NCBI RefSeq assembly: GCF_026891035.1
Contig: NZ_JAPTGG010000009.1
Span: 1 to 64,000, forward strand
Direction of reading: 5' to 3'
DNA length: 64,000 bases
Source of the DNA: Dasania phycosphaerae
GTDB lineage: Bacteria; Pseudomonadota; Gammaproteobacteria; Pseudomonadales; Dasaniaceae
In this document: positions 26,608 through 34,304 of the stretch, piece after piece
How positions within the stretch are numbered: the stretch's first letter is position 1
Layout of the letters: each line of letters starts with the position of its first letter
Notes under the pieces: model-generated
Seen by the model: only the letters and a program-made list of their open reading frames with translations
The model's database searches: none
What the model was told of the DNA's origin: nothing
Made by a program: the position numbers and the translations under genes

Positions 26608-26862
26608 ATGAATATTCAAGCGATGAAATTTGGTGTTGCATGTGCGCTAAGTGCGTCGATACTTTGGATAGTATGTAGTGTTCTAGTTATGGTTTTTCCG
26701 TCGATGATGCTTTCGATGTCGGGTGACATGCTACATATGGACTTGATGGATACGAAATGGCATTTAACACTGTGGGGTTTTGTTCAAGGACTGTTGGGCT
26801 GGTTTATTGCAGCGGGCGTAGGTGGTTGGCTTATCGCAGCAATGTACAATCGTTTCATTTGA
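26608..26862 (+). CDS. Small two-helix membrane protein (DUF5676-like)
   Basis: The 84-residue protein has two strong hydrophobic helices (FGVACALSASILWIVCSVLVMVF and LTLWGFVQGLLGWFIAAGVGGWLIAAMYN) joined by a Met-rich loop (SMMLSMSGDMLHMDLMD). This is the layout I know as DUF5676, often found in metal-resistance clusters. GAGGGAAG before the ATG supports the start. The Met-rich loop suggests metal contact, but the function is unknown. Confidence 0.72.
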   Translation: MNIQAMKFGVACALSASILWIVCSVLVMVFPSMMLSMSGDMLHMDLMDTKWHLTLWGFVQGLLGWFIAAGVGGWLIAAMYNRFI

Positions 26863-27121
26863 TTGATGGCCGTTATACAGCCCCAGTGATCTCTACAAAC
26901 TATTGAGCGAATATAGTAATACAATGATGTGGTTTCGGTTTTTCTATTTCTGATGTTGCCTTCTGTTCAGTATTTACCTCGTGTTGCTCATGTGCATGGA
27001 ATGCCGATAGAAATAATGGAAGAAGCACAATGTAAGGGACTCTTTGTATTCGTTGTGTTGTCTTATTAGAAAATACTAGGTAACGGTATTCCAGTGGCTA
27101 TCTATTTGGAGGTCAATTAAG

Positions 27122-27787
27122 TTGAAGAATAATGAGTTACCAGATAATTACGTTACAGCATTGAGAATTCCTTGGCTTACATCGATCTATGATCCAATCG
27201 TTAGATGGACAACCAGAGAATCACGAGTTAAAGGCGAGTTGATTGATAAGGCTAAGCTAGGAGCTGATATGACAGTGCTCGATCTAGCATCGGGTACTGG
27301 TACTCTGGCCATAATCATCAAGCGAAAGTTTCCAGATGTTGATGTGGTGGGTGTGGATGGTGACCCAAGAATACTTCAAATTGCCAAAGCCAAGTCAGAA
27401 AGTGCTAACGTTAAAATAGAGTTTGATCAAGGATTGGCAACTCAGCTGCCTTATGCTGATTCAAGCTATGATCGAGTATTTTCCACGCTGTTTTTTCATC
27501 ATTTAGGTCATAGCGACAAAGCCCGTGCATTCGCTGAAATTTTCCGAGTACTCAAGCCTGGTGGACAATTGCATGTAGCGGACTGGGGGAAGCCGACTAA
27601 TTTCCTTATGCGGCTACTGTTTTACCCTATTCAATGGCTGGATGGATTTGCCAACACGAAGGACAATGTAGAAGGCCAATTGCCGAACATAATTCAACAC
27701 TCTGGCTTTAATGATGTTCAAATCGATAAGCAATTTAGTACAGTATTTGGCACGTTAACACTTTACCGAGCTTTAAAAGATGAGTGA
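27122..27787 (+). CDS. Class I SAM-dependent methyltransferase
   Basis: This 221-residue Rossmann-fold methyltransferase has motif I VLDLASGTGTLAI, then VVGVDGDPRIL (acidic loop), DSSYDRVFSTLFFHH and LKPGGQLHVADWG. The substrate cannot be read; it is UbiE/MenG-like in outline. TTG 27122 is the likely start, since GGAGG lies about 10 bases upstream. The 260-bp gap before it shows no confident gene. Its neighbours are metal-related genes, so a small-molecule or metalloid substrate is conceivable but unproven. Confidence 0.8.
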   Translation: MKNNELPDNYVTALRIPWLTSIYDPIVRWTTRESRVKGELIDKAKLGADMTVLDLASGTGTLAIIIKRKFPDVDVVGVDGDPRILQIAKAKSESANVKIEFDQGLATQLPYADSSYDRVFSTLFFHHLGHSDKARAFAEIFRVLKPGGQLHVADWGKPTNFLMRLLFYPIQWLDGFANTKDNVEGQLPNIIQHSGFNDVQIDKQFSTVFGTLTLYRALKDE

Positions 27788-27960
27788 TTTTAATTGATTG
27801 AAATTAAGGCTATCTGTCAGTCATGATGAAGCTTGGTAAAAGGAATTAGCAATTCTTGTTCGCATCGTGCGAAGGGCACTGATGGACTTCAGAGGAGGTA
27901 TTTACCCTTGTTGCAGTCGCCTTTGCATTTCATTAGCGGGTACTAAGATATAAATTTTTG

Positions 27961-28176
27961 TTATGAGCAGCATGACCTATTTTCTTGAATAGGCGGGCAA
28001 GGTACCGTTCCGTAAGAGCAGTAGACACAACAATCTCCCTGTTTGGGTTTTAGTACTGCATGGCACTCGCTGCATTCATAAAACCATTGGCAAGCATCGG
28101 TGGGCATGGTTTCCAGCTTTTTATGACTGCAGTGAGGGCAAGTGATTTCTGAGTCTAACTGAATATCTTTACTCAT
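27961..28176 (-). CDS. GDCCVxC-motif small zinc-ribbon-like protein of the mer operon
   Basis: The 71-residue protein has CPHCSHKK, CQWFYECSECH and the signature GDCCVYCSYGTVPCPP, and ends in CCS. Proteins with this GDCCVxC motif, sometimes selenoproteins, are commonly encoded after merTP. Here both Cys positions are plain TGT/TGC codons. It overlaps merP by 4 bp, so it is translated from the same message. Thiol-based mercury binding is a reasonable inference; the precise role is unknown. Confidence 0.82.
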   Translation of the reverse strand: MSKDIQLDSEITCPHCSHKKLETMPTDACQWFYECSECHAVLKPKQGDCCVYCSYGTVPCPPIQENRSCCS

Positions 28177-28457
28177 GACTCGTCAGTCTGCTTAATGGTG
28201 GATGGGTAACCGGCATTGGTCGTGGCGTTGATCAGCGCATCTGGACTAGTCAGTTCATCATCAAAGTTGACAACGGCTTGCTTGCCTTCATAGCTTACAT
28301 CTGCATCAGTGACACCTTTGACGTTTTTCAGTGCTTTCTTGACAGTAATAGGACACATAGCGCAATTCATTGTAGGTAAATTGAGAATGACGGTCTTGGA
28401 TTCTGCCCAGGTACTGAGACTTAAAGCCATCAATACAACTAACACGATCTTGTTCAT
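28173..28457 (-). CDS. merP: Periplasmic mercuric-ion-binding protein MerP
   Basis: The 94-residue protein has a signal peptide (cleavage near TWAES) and a heavy-metal-associated domain with TMNCAMCPITVKKAL, where the two Cys bind Hg(II). It passes the ion to MerT. It begins 12 bp after merT. Length and motif match MerP of Tn21-type operons. Confidence 0.93.
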   Translation of the reverse strand: MNKIVLVVLMALSLSTWAESKTVILNLPTMNCAMCPITVKKALKNVKGVTDADVSYEGKQAVVNFDDELTSPDALINATTNAGYPSTIKQTDES

Positions 28458-28469
28458 AAAGTAGATTTC

Positions 28470-28820
28470 CTATTCCGCGATTAGCGGTATCCAGTAAGGG
28501 CTGACGACGAAAAGGGTGGCCAGCAGCATGGCAGTCCAAAAGATGATCTGGCGTCTTCTTCGAGTCTGGGGGATTGCGCAGGCCGAACCGGGCTCGCACT
28601 GCTCGATAGGGCGATGCACTTGCCAACCCGCCCACCCAAATAATATCAATACCGCCACAATGAATAGGGGCCGATAGGGCTCAAACTGGGTTAGATTACT
28701 GATCCACGCGCCACTGATACCCAGTGAGATCAGCAAAAAAGGTCCGACACAGCAAAGTCCGGCACCAAGGGCTGCTGCAATACCGCCGATTACCGGCCAG
28801 TTGGAATTCTGATTGGGCAT
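28470..28820 (-). CDS. merT: Mercuric-ion transporter MerT
   Basis: The 116-residue inner-membrane protein has three hydrophobic helices. The first holds the paired Cys of GAGLCCVGPFLL. A second Cys pair lies in the cytoplasmic loop (EQCEPGSACAI), as in MerT. I chose ATG 28820 (MPNQNSNW) with GGAG upstream rather than 28835. It imports Hg(II) for reduction, yet no merA is visible within the window. Confidence 0.92.
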   Translation of the reverse strand: MPNQNSNWPVIGGIAAALGAGLCCVGPFLLISLGISGAWISNLTQFEPYRPLFIVAVLILFGWAGWQVHRPIEQCEPGSACAIPQTRRRRQIIFWTAMLLATLFVVSPYWIPLIAE

Positions 28821-28849
28821 TTCCGCTCCATACAACAGTATACAGAGCC

Positions 28850-28881
28850 ATTATAAACCCCGTACTAAGGTACGGGGTCAA
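28850..28881 (-). promoter_or_regulatory. MerR-type merT promoter/operator
   Basis: On the minus strand TTGACC (28876-28881) and TTATAA (28851-28856) are separated by 19 bp. The spacer contains the dyad CCGTAC-CTTA-GTACGG. The long spacer with a central CCGTAC/GTACGG dyad is the hallmark of MerR-controlled mer promoters. The site overlaps the last codons and stop of merR. Confidence 0.85.
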
Positions 28882-29302
28882 GTGGTGTTCTGGAAGGGAG
28901 CAGGGATTCGATTATAGGGCAATGGGATTCATCCGGGTTGTTCTGGCATTGGATGACTAAATTGTTCAAAACGGCTTGAAGGCTCTGTAGATCCTCGATT
29001 TTTGCCTGCACGGTATCCAGTTTTTGCTCCGCCAGGTCTTTTACTTCATGGCAGGACGTTTCGCTCAACGTTAGTAGCGTAGTGATTTCATCTAGTGTAA
29101 ACCCCAACTCTTGTGCGCGCTTGATAAAGAGTATGCGCTCCAATGTCGCCTGAGGGTATTTCCGGTACCCGTGCTCTGGCTTAGTCGGCTGCTCAATCAG
29201 GTTTCTCCGTTCGTAGTAACGCACGGTTTCTATATTGATACCTGCGGCCTCCGCCAGTTTCCCAATGGTAAGAGCTGAGGGGTTAGATACAGTTGTACTC
29301 AT
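28865..29302 (-). CDS. merR: Mercury-responsive regulator MerR
   Basis: The 145-residue protein has an N-terminal winged helix (LTIGKLAEAAGINIETVRYYERRNL) and a long dimer helix. The three Hg(II)-binding Cys are present: one in TSCHEV and a pair at nine-residue spacing in CQNNPDESHC. It is co-directional with and upstream of merT, not divergent as in Tn21. It would repress and, with mercury, activate the promoter at its own 3' end. It must have its own promoter upstream, which I could not identify. Confidence 0.93.
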   Translation of the reverse strand: MSTTVSNPSALTIGKLAEAAGINIETVRYYERRNLIEQPTKPEHGYRKYPQATLERILFIKRAQELGFTLDEITTLLTLSETSCHEVKDLAEQKLDTVQAKIEDLQSLQAVLNNLVIQCQNNPDESHCPIIESLLPSRTPLDPVP

Positions 29303-29490
29303 TGCTATCCTAATTAAGGTCTATTGATACCGGTTGGACAATAGTGAGCTTTCAGGTTCACTCCGATATGTTAGAGCAATAGCTTCAAGCAAGGAAATGT
29401 TAGCCTGGAACTGTAGAGGTGTTTGGAGCTAAGCAGGTTGTCAGAATGTGGGGTAGGAAATGAGCCATTGCGTTTATGTGAGAGGGGGGA

Positions 29491-29545
29491 TGGTGTCAGA
29501 GGCCGGGCTGGAACCGGCACGTCCGCGAAGGCAATGAATTTTGAA
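29491..29545 (-). other. Displaced 3' fragment of a tRNA-Leu(CAA)-like gene (probable att scar)
   Basis: Read on the minus strand, these 55 bases match the 3' half of a tRNA-Leu: anticodon loop TTCAAAA, a variable arm, T-arm GCCGG-TTCCAGC-CCGGC, acceptor strand CTCTGAC and ACCA. The D-arm and acceptor 5' strand are missing: the sequence upstream does not pair. The T-loop has C at the position normally a purine, so it is not a working tRNA. Such fragments are left at the far end of elements integrated into tRNA genes. The flanking 615 bp between merR and higB show no gene. Confidence 0.65.
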
Positions 29546-29947
29546 AACAGGGCAAGTGTGTAGGTGTATGTTAGTTGCTTTTGTAATCTAGTGAATTTTC
29601 AGGAAATACTCTGCCTTTGCAGAAAAAAGTGTAACAAGAAGTGTGATAATTCTTAGCTTTATTGTATAACTAATTGATTTTATAGGGTTTTATACCTTTG
29701 CATCATGGGGGTGTGCTGGGCAGTGGCGGTAGGTGCAGTCATTTAAGGCTTCGTCATTATTTGAGGTGAAAGATGGAATAGGGGGCAGATATTACGATAA
29801 ATGGGAGTGGATTTGTATGGGGTGGAGTCAATTGCCTAGCTGCTGGTAAAGAGTTTAAGTGCTCAGGGATTAAATAGTGGGATTATAAATTAGAGGCTCT
29901 AGCGCTTAGCTGTCGCTTTGTATGGTTTGCTTATGCTGTTTGACAAG

Positions 29948-29966
29948 TGTAACGTTACGGGTTACA
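29948..29966 (+). promoter_or_regulatory. Probable HigA operator
   Basis: TGTAAC (29948-29953) and GTTACA (29961-29966) form an inverted repeat that also contains the palindrome GTAACGTTAC. It ends 8 bp before the higB ATG, where HigA-type antitoxins autoregulate. Confidence 0.55.
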
Positions 29967-29974
29967 TTTTGCCC

Positions 29975-30253
29975 ATGATCCTATCATTTAAGCATAAAGG
30001 CTTAGAGAGATTATTTAAAACTGGCCGAACATCAGGTGTTCAGGTAAAGCATGCCAAGCGGTTGCAGCTGATATTAGGTCGGCTTAATGCTTCGGCGTCG
30101 CCAAATGATATGAATTTACCAGGCTTATACCTGCACTCGTTATCTGGCAATAAGGCTGATATTTGGTCGGTAAGAGTGAGCGGTAATTGGCGGGTGACTT
30201 TCCGTTTTAATGGCGAGCATGCCGAAATCGTTAACTACGAAGATTATCATTGA
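29975..30253 (+). CDS. higB: HigB-type toxin (RelE/ParE-fold mRNA interferase)
   Basis: The 92-residue basic protein has the HigB killer-family pattern: ILSFKHKGLERLF, AKRLQLILGRLNAS, GLYLHSLSGNKADIWSVRVSGNWRVTFRF and an ending in NYEDYH. It would cut ribosome-bound mRNA. I chose ATG 29975, since the frame extends upstream without a good start. The antitoxin follows after 9 bp. Toxin-first order is typical of higBA. Confidence 0.9.
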   Translation: MILSFKHKGLERLFKTGRTSGVQVKHAKRLQLILGRLNASASPNDMNLPGLYLHSLSGNKADIWSVRVSGNWRVTFRFNGEHAEIVNYEDYH

Positions 30254-30262
30254 GGTGAAATA

Positions 30263-30550
30263 ATGTTAATGCACAACCCCCCGCATCCTGGCGTAATTAT
30301 TAAAGAGTTATGTTTGGAGCCACTAGGCTTAACCATAACTGATGCGGCTGAGGCTTTGGGTGTCAGCCGCAAAACTTTATCGAGCATCATTAATGGTAAG
30401 GCTGGTATCAGTCCGGAGATGGCCGTTCGCTTATCTATTGCGTTTAATACTTCATCTGAGAGCTGGCTAAATCAGCAAACACAATATGATTTGTGGTTGG
30501 CTGAACTTAGCCGTAAAGATTTAAATGTTACGCCTTTGAATGCGGCGTAA
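30263..30550 (+). CDS. higA: HigA-type antitoxin
   Basis: The 95-residue protein has the HigA opening MHNPPHPGVIIKELCLEPLGL and a Cro/CI-type helix-turn-helix (ITDAAEALGVSRKTLSSIINGKAGIS). It neutralises HigB and represses the operon. ATG 30269 (MHNPPHPG) is an equally good start. No terminator is evident before the next gene. Confidence 0.92.
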   Translation: MLMHNPPHPGVIIKELCLEPLGLTITDAAEALGVSRKTLSSIINGKAGISPEMAVRLSIAFNTSSESWLNQQTQYDLWLAELSRKDLNVTPLNAA

Positions 30551-30694
30551 TAATAAGGGTGCTAACAAATCCCCCCTCTTTTGAACAAAAAGTGAATGTT
30601 ACCCGGCACCCCTTGCAGTAGCAGGTAGCTATAGCTTTATTTGATGCGCAAGTTAAACTTTAATGGTTTGCTTATTTAAGCTTATGGGGGTTCA

Positions 30695-31354
30695 GTGCGT
30701 AAATTAACCTTACATATACGGCTATCGCTAGGTTTGCAATTTATTTTGTTGGTGGAGGCGGTAGTCGCTTTTTGGCATCAGCAGTGGCCTACGGGTTTAA
30801 TTACAGCCGCTATTTTATTGGTAACTTTAACGCCAATTTTTATCAGGCGTTTTTTTAAAATTTTTATCCCTCCTGAGTTTGTACTGTTCGTTATTATCTT
30901 TGTATTCGCATCGTTATTTTTAGGCGAGATCCGTGATTACTATACGCGCTATTGGTGGTGGGACATTGCCTTACATTCTAGTTCTGGCATCTTACTCGGA
31001 ATTGTGGGCTTTTTATTGGTGCATGTGTTGAATGAAACAGAAGATGTGGGGCTTTATATGAAGCCTGGCTTTGTTGCCTTTTTCTCGTTTTTATTTGCGG
31101 TAGGGATGGGGGCGATTTGGGAAATATTTGAGTTTTCTATGGATGGTTTATTTGGCATGAATATGCAAAAGCCTATGCTTGATGACCCTTCAGGCTTGAC
31201 TGACACAATGTGGGATTTGATTGTAGACACTATAGGCGCGCTGATTATTTCGGTGCTGGGTTACAGCTATCTTAAAACGGCCAAAAATCAATCTTTTCTT
31301 GAACGTTGGATTAATGCGTTTATCAAAAATAACCCGCAATTGTTTAAGCGTTAA
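30695..31354 (+). CDS. YjdF/DUF2238-like integral membrane protein
   Basis: The 219-residue protein has about six hydrophobic helices and conserved-looking polar motifs inside them: RYWWWDIALHSSSG, WEIFEFSMDGLFGMNMQ and TMWDLIVDTIGA. These are the features I associate with the YjdF (DUF2238) family, which has no established function. The start is GTG 30695 after a GGGGG. The 286-bp gap after it holds nothing I can call. Confidence 0.72.
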   Translation: MRKLTLHIRLSLGLQFILLVEAVVAFWHQQWPTGLITAAILLVTLTPIFIRRFFKIFIPPEFVLFVIIFVFASLFLGEIRDYYTRYWWWDIALHSSSGILLGIVGFLLVHVLNETEDVGLYMKPGFVAFFSFLFAVGMGAIWEIFEFSMDGLFGMNMQKPMLDDPSGLTDTMWDLIVDTIGALIISVLGYSYLKTAKNQSFLERWINAFIKNNPQLFKR

Positions 31355-31640
31355 GTTTAGCACTGGCTATCAATTAGGCTTTGCCGATAGGGGCTGCATA
31401 GGGTTAAAGGCCAATGTTAGAGCTGTTTGGTGCATGCGGTTACTGGGTGTGGCAAAGGGTATTATACGGTTTCTAAATTATCGTTCTTGGGGATAAAAGG
31501 CTGGGATGTGTCAGCAAAATTTACAGTTTGGGTGCGAGCTTAGAATAAGTTCTTTAAAATCAACTGGTTAAAATTTGGCCTCTGTTTTGCTTGTTTATTA
31601 TGCTTATTAGATTTAACCAATTCACTGCAAGGACAAAACA

Positions 31641-32192
31641 ATGATTACAATGCAAAAACTTAAGTCAATCTGCATTATCTGGATGTTTGCCGGTGCTGCT
31701 AATGCGGGCCTATTGGGTGATACCATTGACTGGCAATACTACTCATACGGCGGTGCTTATAATGGACTAGGTAGCCCTGGCTCTTTTGTTGCTGGCAGTT
31801 CTACCAGCGCATTTAGTGGCTATTTCACCTTGAGTGCCACCGACACACAAATCATCTTTGATTACGATGGCTCTGGAACGTGGAGTAGTTCTTCTCAGTC
31901 ATATTCGTCCGGTGGTTTGACGATTGACAATGGTATTTTACTTTACAATATAGACTCTCTGCTTACCGGCGTGACTATCAACGGTAGCACTAATATGGCA
32001 GGTTTTTCAGCTTCCAATATTACCTTCAACAACAATGCTATTGCGATTGACTGGGAAAACCTATCATTCAACGCTAATACTTCGGTGGTGTTGGACATCA
32101 ACAGCACAAATGTCCCCGAACCAGGTTCACTGGCTTTGCTGGGTTTAGGTTTGGCTGGGCTGGGTTTTTCTAGAAGGAAAAAAGCCTGTTAA
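31641..32192 (+). CDS. PEP-CTERM sorting-domain protein
   Basis: The 183-residue exported protein has a signal peptide (cleavage near GAANA) and a Gly/Ser/Thr-rich beta body. Its C-terminus has VPEPGSLALLGLGLAGLGFSRRKK: a PEP motif, hydrophobic helix and basic tail. Such proteins are cut and sorted by exosortase in exopolysaccharide-forming bacteria. AAGGAC before the ATG supports the start. A strong terminator follows, so it is a single-gene unit. The exosortase gene is not in this window. Confidence 0.88.
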   Translation: MITMQKLKSICIIWMFAGAANAGLLGDTIDWQYYSYGGAYNGLGSPGSFVAGSSTSAFSGYFTLSATDTQIIFDYDGSGTWSSSSQSYSSGGLTIDNGILLYNIDSLLTGVTINGSTNMAGFSASNITFNNNAIAIDWENLSFNANTSVVLDINSTNVPEPGSLALLGLGLAGLGFSRRKKAC

Positions 32193-32213
32193 GCGTAAGC
32201 TGCAGAGTTCGAT

Positions 32214-32245
32214 AAAGGGGCCTTGTTTGGCCCCTTTTATTTTTG
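32214..32245 (+). terminator. Rho-independent terminator after the PEP-CTERM gene
   Basis: AAAGGGGCC and GGCCCCTTT pair around the loop TTGTTT and are followed by a T-rich run. It also stands 22 bp beyond the end of the convergent decarboxylase gene and could serve both. Confidence 0.88.
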
Positions 32246-32266
32246 AGATCGATTAATTTTTTAATA

Positions 32267-34150
32267 TTACTTGCGCACCAAACGCAACATAGCTTCTTCA
32301 TCCATATAAACTAAACCGTGCACTTCGGTTACGTGTTTGCCTTTAATCAGCTGTAATAAGTAATCGGCTATGCCTTGGCTAATGACTTGGCCGGGTACTA
32401 ACAAGGGTATGCCCGGTGGGTAGGGTACTAGCTCATCGGCGCTAATGCGGCCTATTAGGCTGGGGTTTACTTGCTGGCTTTCAGCCAATAAAGGCAGGTC
32501 TTCGGTGGCGCCAAAGTAGGCGTCTTTAGGTAAGCATTTGAGTTCACTCATGGCGGGCAAGGGGATGACCTTGGTGTTGTTACTGGGCGCTTTGGCGTTG
32601 CTGGCCATTTGTTGCAGGGCGTGTATGAGGCGTAGCACTTTGCTGTCGGTAGAGCCTAAGGTGACTAATACCGAAACTGTATTGTGAGTGGTTTTTTCTA
32701 CCTGTATACCGTATTGCTCAAATAATAATTGTTGCAACTGTTTACCACTATAGCCCGAGGCACTGGTGTTTATGGTGACCTTGGTGGGGTCTAGGCGAAT
32801 ATTATCGGCCCGCACTTCGGGGGCAAGTAAGTCCTCTAATTCCAAAACTCTAAACACTTGGGTTTGATTGATCTCTGTGCGCAGCCGTTTAGCCATGGCT
32901 AGGCAGCGGCTGAGTTGTTGATAGCCTTCCATGCTCATTTGTTTGCGGGCCACATCCAAGCTGGCAATCATTGAATATTGCGGGCTGGTGGAGGTGTGCA
33001 TATTGATATTTTCTTGAAAGCGGTGCTCATCAAAGTCAGGGTCGGCCACGTGTACCATGCTGGCTTGCGAAAAAGCCGACAACATTTTATGGGTGCTTTG
33101 GGTGACGTAGTCGGCACCGCAGTCTAAGGCATTGGGCCTGAGGGCAGGGTGAAAGCGCCCGTGGGCATACCAGGCTTCGTCTATCAGCACTTTAATATGC
33201 TGGGCGTGAGCCGCCTCAATAATCGGAGCTAAATCGTAATACAGACCGTCGTAAGTGCAGGAGGTGAGCACTAACAGTTTGGCGTCGGGGTGAGCGTTTA
33301 TGGCAGCTAAAATATCGTCGCGGCATACCGGCCCATAAACGCCGTACTCCGGTTGCAGGCTGGGGTTGAGGTAGATGGGTTCTATGCCAAACATAATCAC
33401 CGCGTGGTGCATGGATTTGTGGCTGCCCCGGTCTAATAAGATTTTGCCGCCACCGCCCAGCAGTTGTTGCACCACCACCTTGTTAGCGGTAGAGGTACCG
33501 TTGGTAACAAAAAACGTGTGTTTAGCGCCAAAGGTTTTTGCTGCCAGCTTTTGCGCCTCTTGCATAACGGATTGCGGATCCATTAATGAATCCAGCGATT
33601 GTACCGAGCAGGACAGGTCGGCATTAAATACATGCTCGCCCATGAGCGCATAAAAGTCCGATACCCAGGGGCTGCTACGCAAGCTATCACCACCGGCGTG
33701 TCCGGGTGTGTGCCAGGAGTCTTTGGCGCTGTAGATGTATTCGCGCAGGGCATCGGCAAAAGGCGTGCTGGCGCGTTTTTGCAGGGCGGCTTGTACTAGC
33801 CGATATACATTATTGAAATTGTGTTCGTCGCGGGCAAAAAGCTCATCAAAGCTATCGTCTATAGGGCCAGCATCAACTACCGTTAAAAATTGCGACAGTT
33901 CAACGCGCAGTTTCTTTAGCTTTAGCGCTAGTTGTTGGGCCTGCTCTATAGCGGCAGCATCGATGATTACCGCTTGCAGCAAACCATCATCGCTAGCCAA
34001 GCTGACAGACTGATCATAGCTGCTGGCTATAAAGCTGATATTAAGGTCATTTTTTTGGTTGAGCGCGCAGCTATTAAGTTGTGCACACCAGTGCTCACGA
34101 AAGTCTTTGTCATTACTAATAATGGCGACATGGCAGGCAATAGCAGTCAT
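32267..34150 (-). CDS. Orn/Lys/Arg-type PLP decarboxylase (fold type I)
   Basis: The 627-residue enzyme has an N-terminal receiver-like wing domain and a fold-type-I PLP domain: WHTPGHAGG, FFVTNGTSTANK, VLIDEAWYAHGRFHP and the PLP lysine in TQSTHKMLSAFSQASMVH. A C-terminal domain contains PPGIPLLVPGQVI. It should decarboxylate lysine, ornithine or arginine to a polyamine precursor; which one cannot be read. The length is below the usual 710-750 of the inducible enzymes. ATG 34150 is preferred. A second, unrelated decarboxylase of the fold-type-III class lies directly upstream. Confidence 0.87.
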   Translation of the reverse strand: MTAIACHVAIISNDKDFREHWCAQLNSCALNQKNDLNISFIASSYDQSVSLASDDGLLQAVIIDAAAIEQAQQLALKLKKLRVELSQFLTVVDAGPIDDSFDELFARDEHNFNNVYRLVQAALQKRASTPFADALREYIYSAKDSWHTPGHAGGDSLRSSPWVSDFYALMGEHVFNADLSCSVQSLDSLMDPQSVMQEAQKLAAKTFGAKHTFFVTNGTSTANKVVVQQLLGGGGKILLDRGSHKSMHHAVIMFGIEPIYLNPSLQPEYGVYGPVCRDDILAAINAHPDAKLLVLTSCTYDGLYYDLAPIIEAAHAQHIKVLIDEAWYAHGRFHPALRPNALDCGADYVTQSTHKMLSAFSQASMVHVADPDFDEHRFQENINMHTSTSPQYSMIASLDVARKQMSMEGYQQLSRCLAMAKRLRTEINQTQVFRVLELEDLLAPEVRADNIRLDPTKVTINTSASGYSGKQLQQLLFEQYGIQVEKTTHNTVSVLVTLGSTDSKVLRLIHALQQMASNAKAPSNNTKVIPLPAMSELKCLPKDAYFGATEDLPLLAESQQVNPSLIGRISADELVPYPPGIPLLVPGQVISQGIADYLLQLIKGKHVTEVHGLVYMDEEAMLRLVRK

Positions 34151-34304
34151 AGGCAAACTCTCATTGCGAAAATTACAGAGTGGTATTTAAGATTAGCACT
34201 GCTGGCTGATTATGCTATTGCATGCGCGCAGTAGGGAGAGTGAAGCCAATCGCCAGCGCTGGGCTAGCGATTAGCTCTATGGGCTAGTATCTGTAGACTA
34301 GAGG

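Noticed and set aside
26893..27090. Minus-strand reading frame with a signal-like, His-containing peptide (LLPLFLSAFHAHEQHE)
   Set aside because: No ATG, only a GTG without ribosome site, about 42 residues; too weak to call.
28850..28881. The CCGTAC/GTACGG dyad as the merR terminator
   Set aside because: It has MerR promoter spacing (19 bp) between -35 and -10 like sequences and is not followed by a T-run in the merR direction.
29491..29545. Functional tRNA-Leu gene
   Set aside because: The D-arm, anticodon 5' strand and acceptor 5' strand are missing and the T-loop is altered.
29918..31640. higBA and the YjdF-like gene as integron cassettes
   Set aside because: I searched for paired attC core sites after each gene and found only single chance matches such as GTTAAGT.
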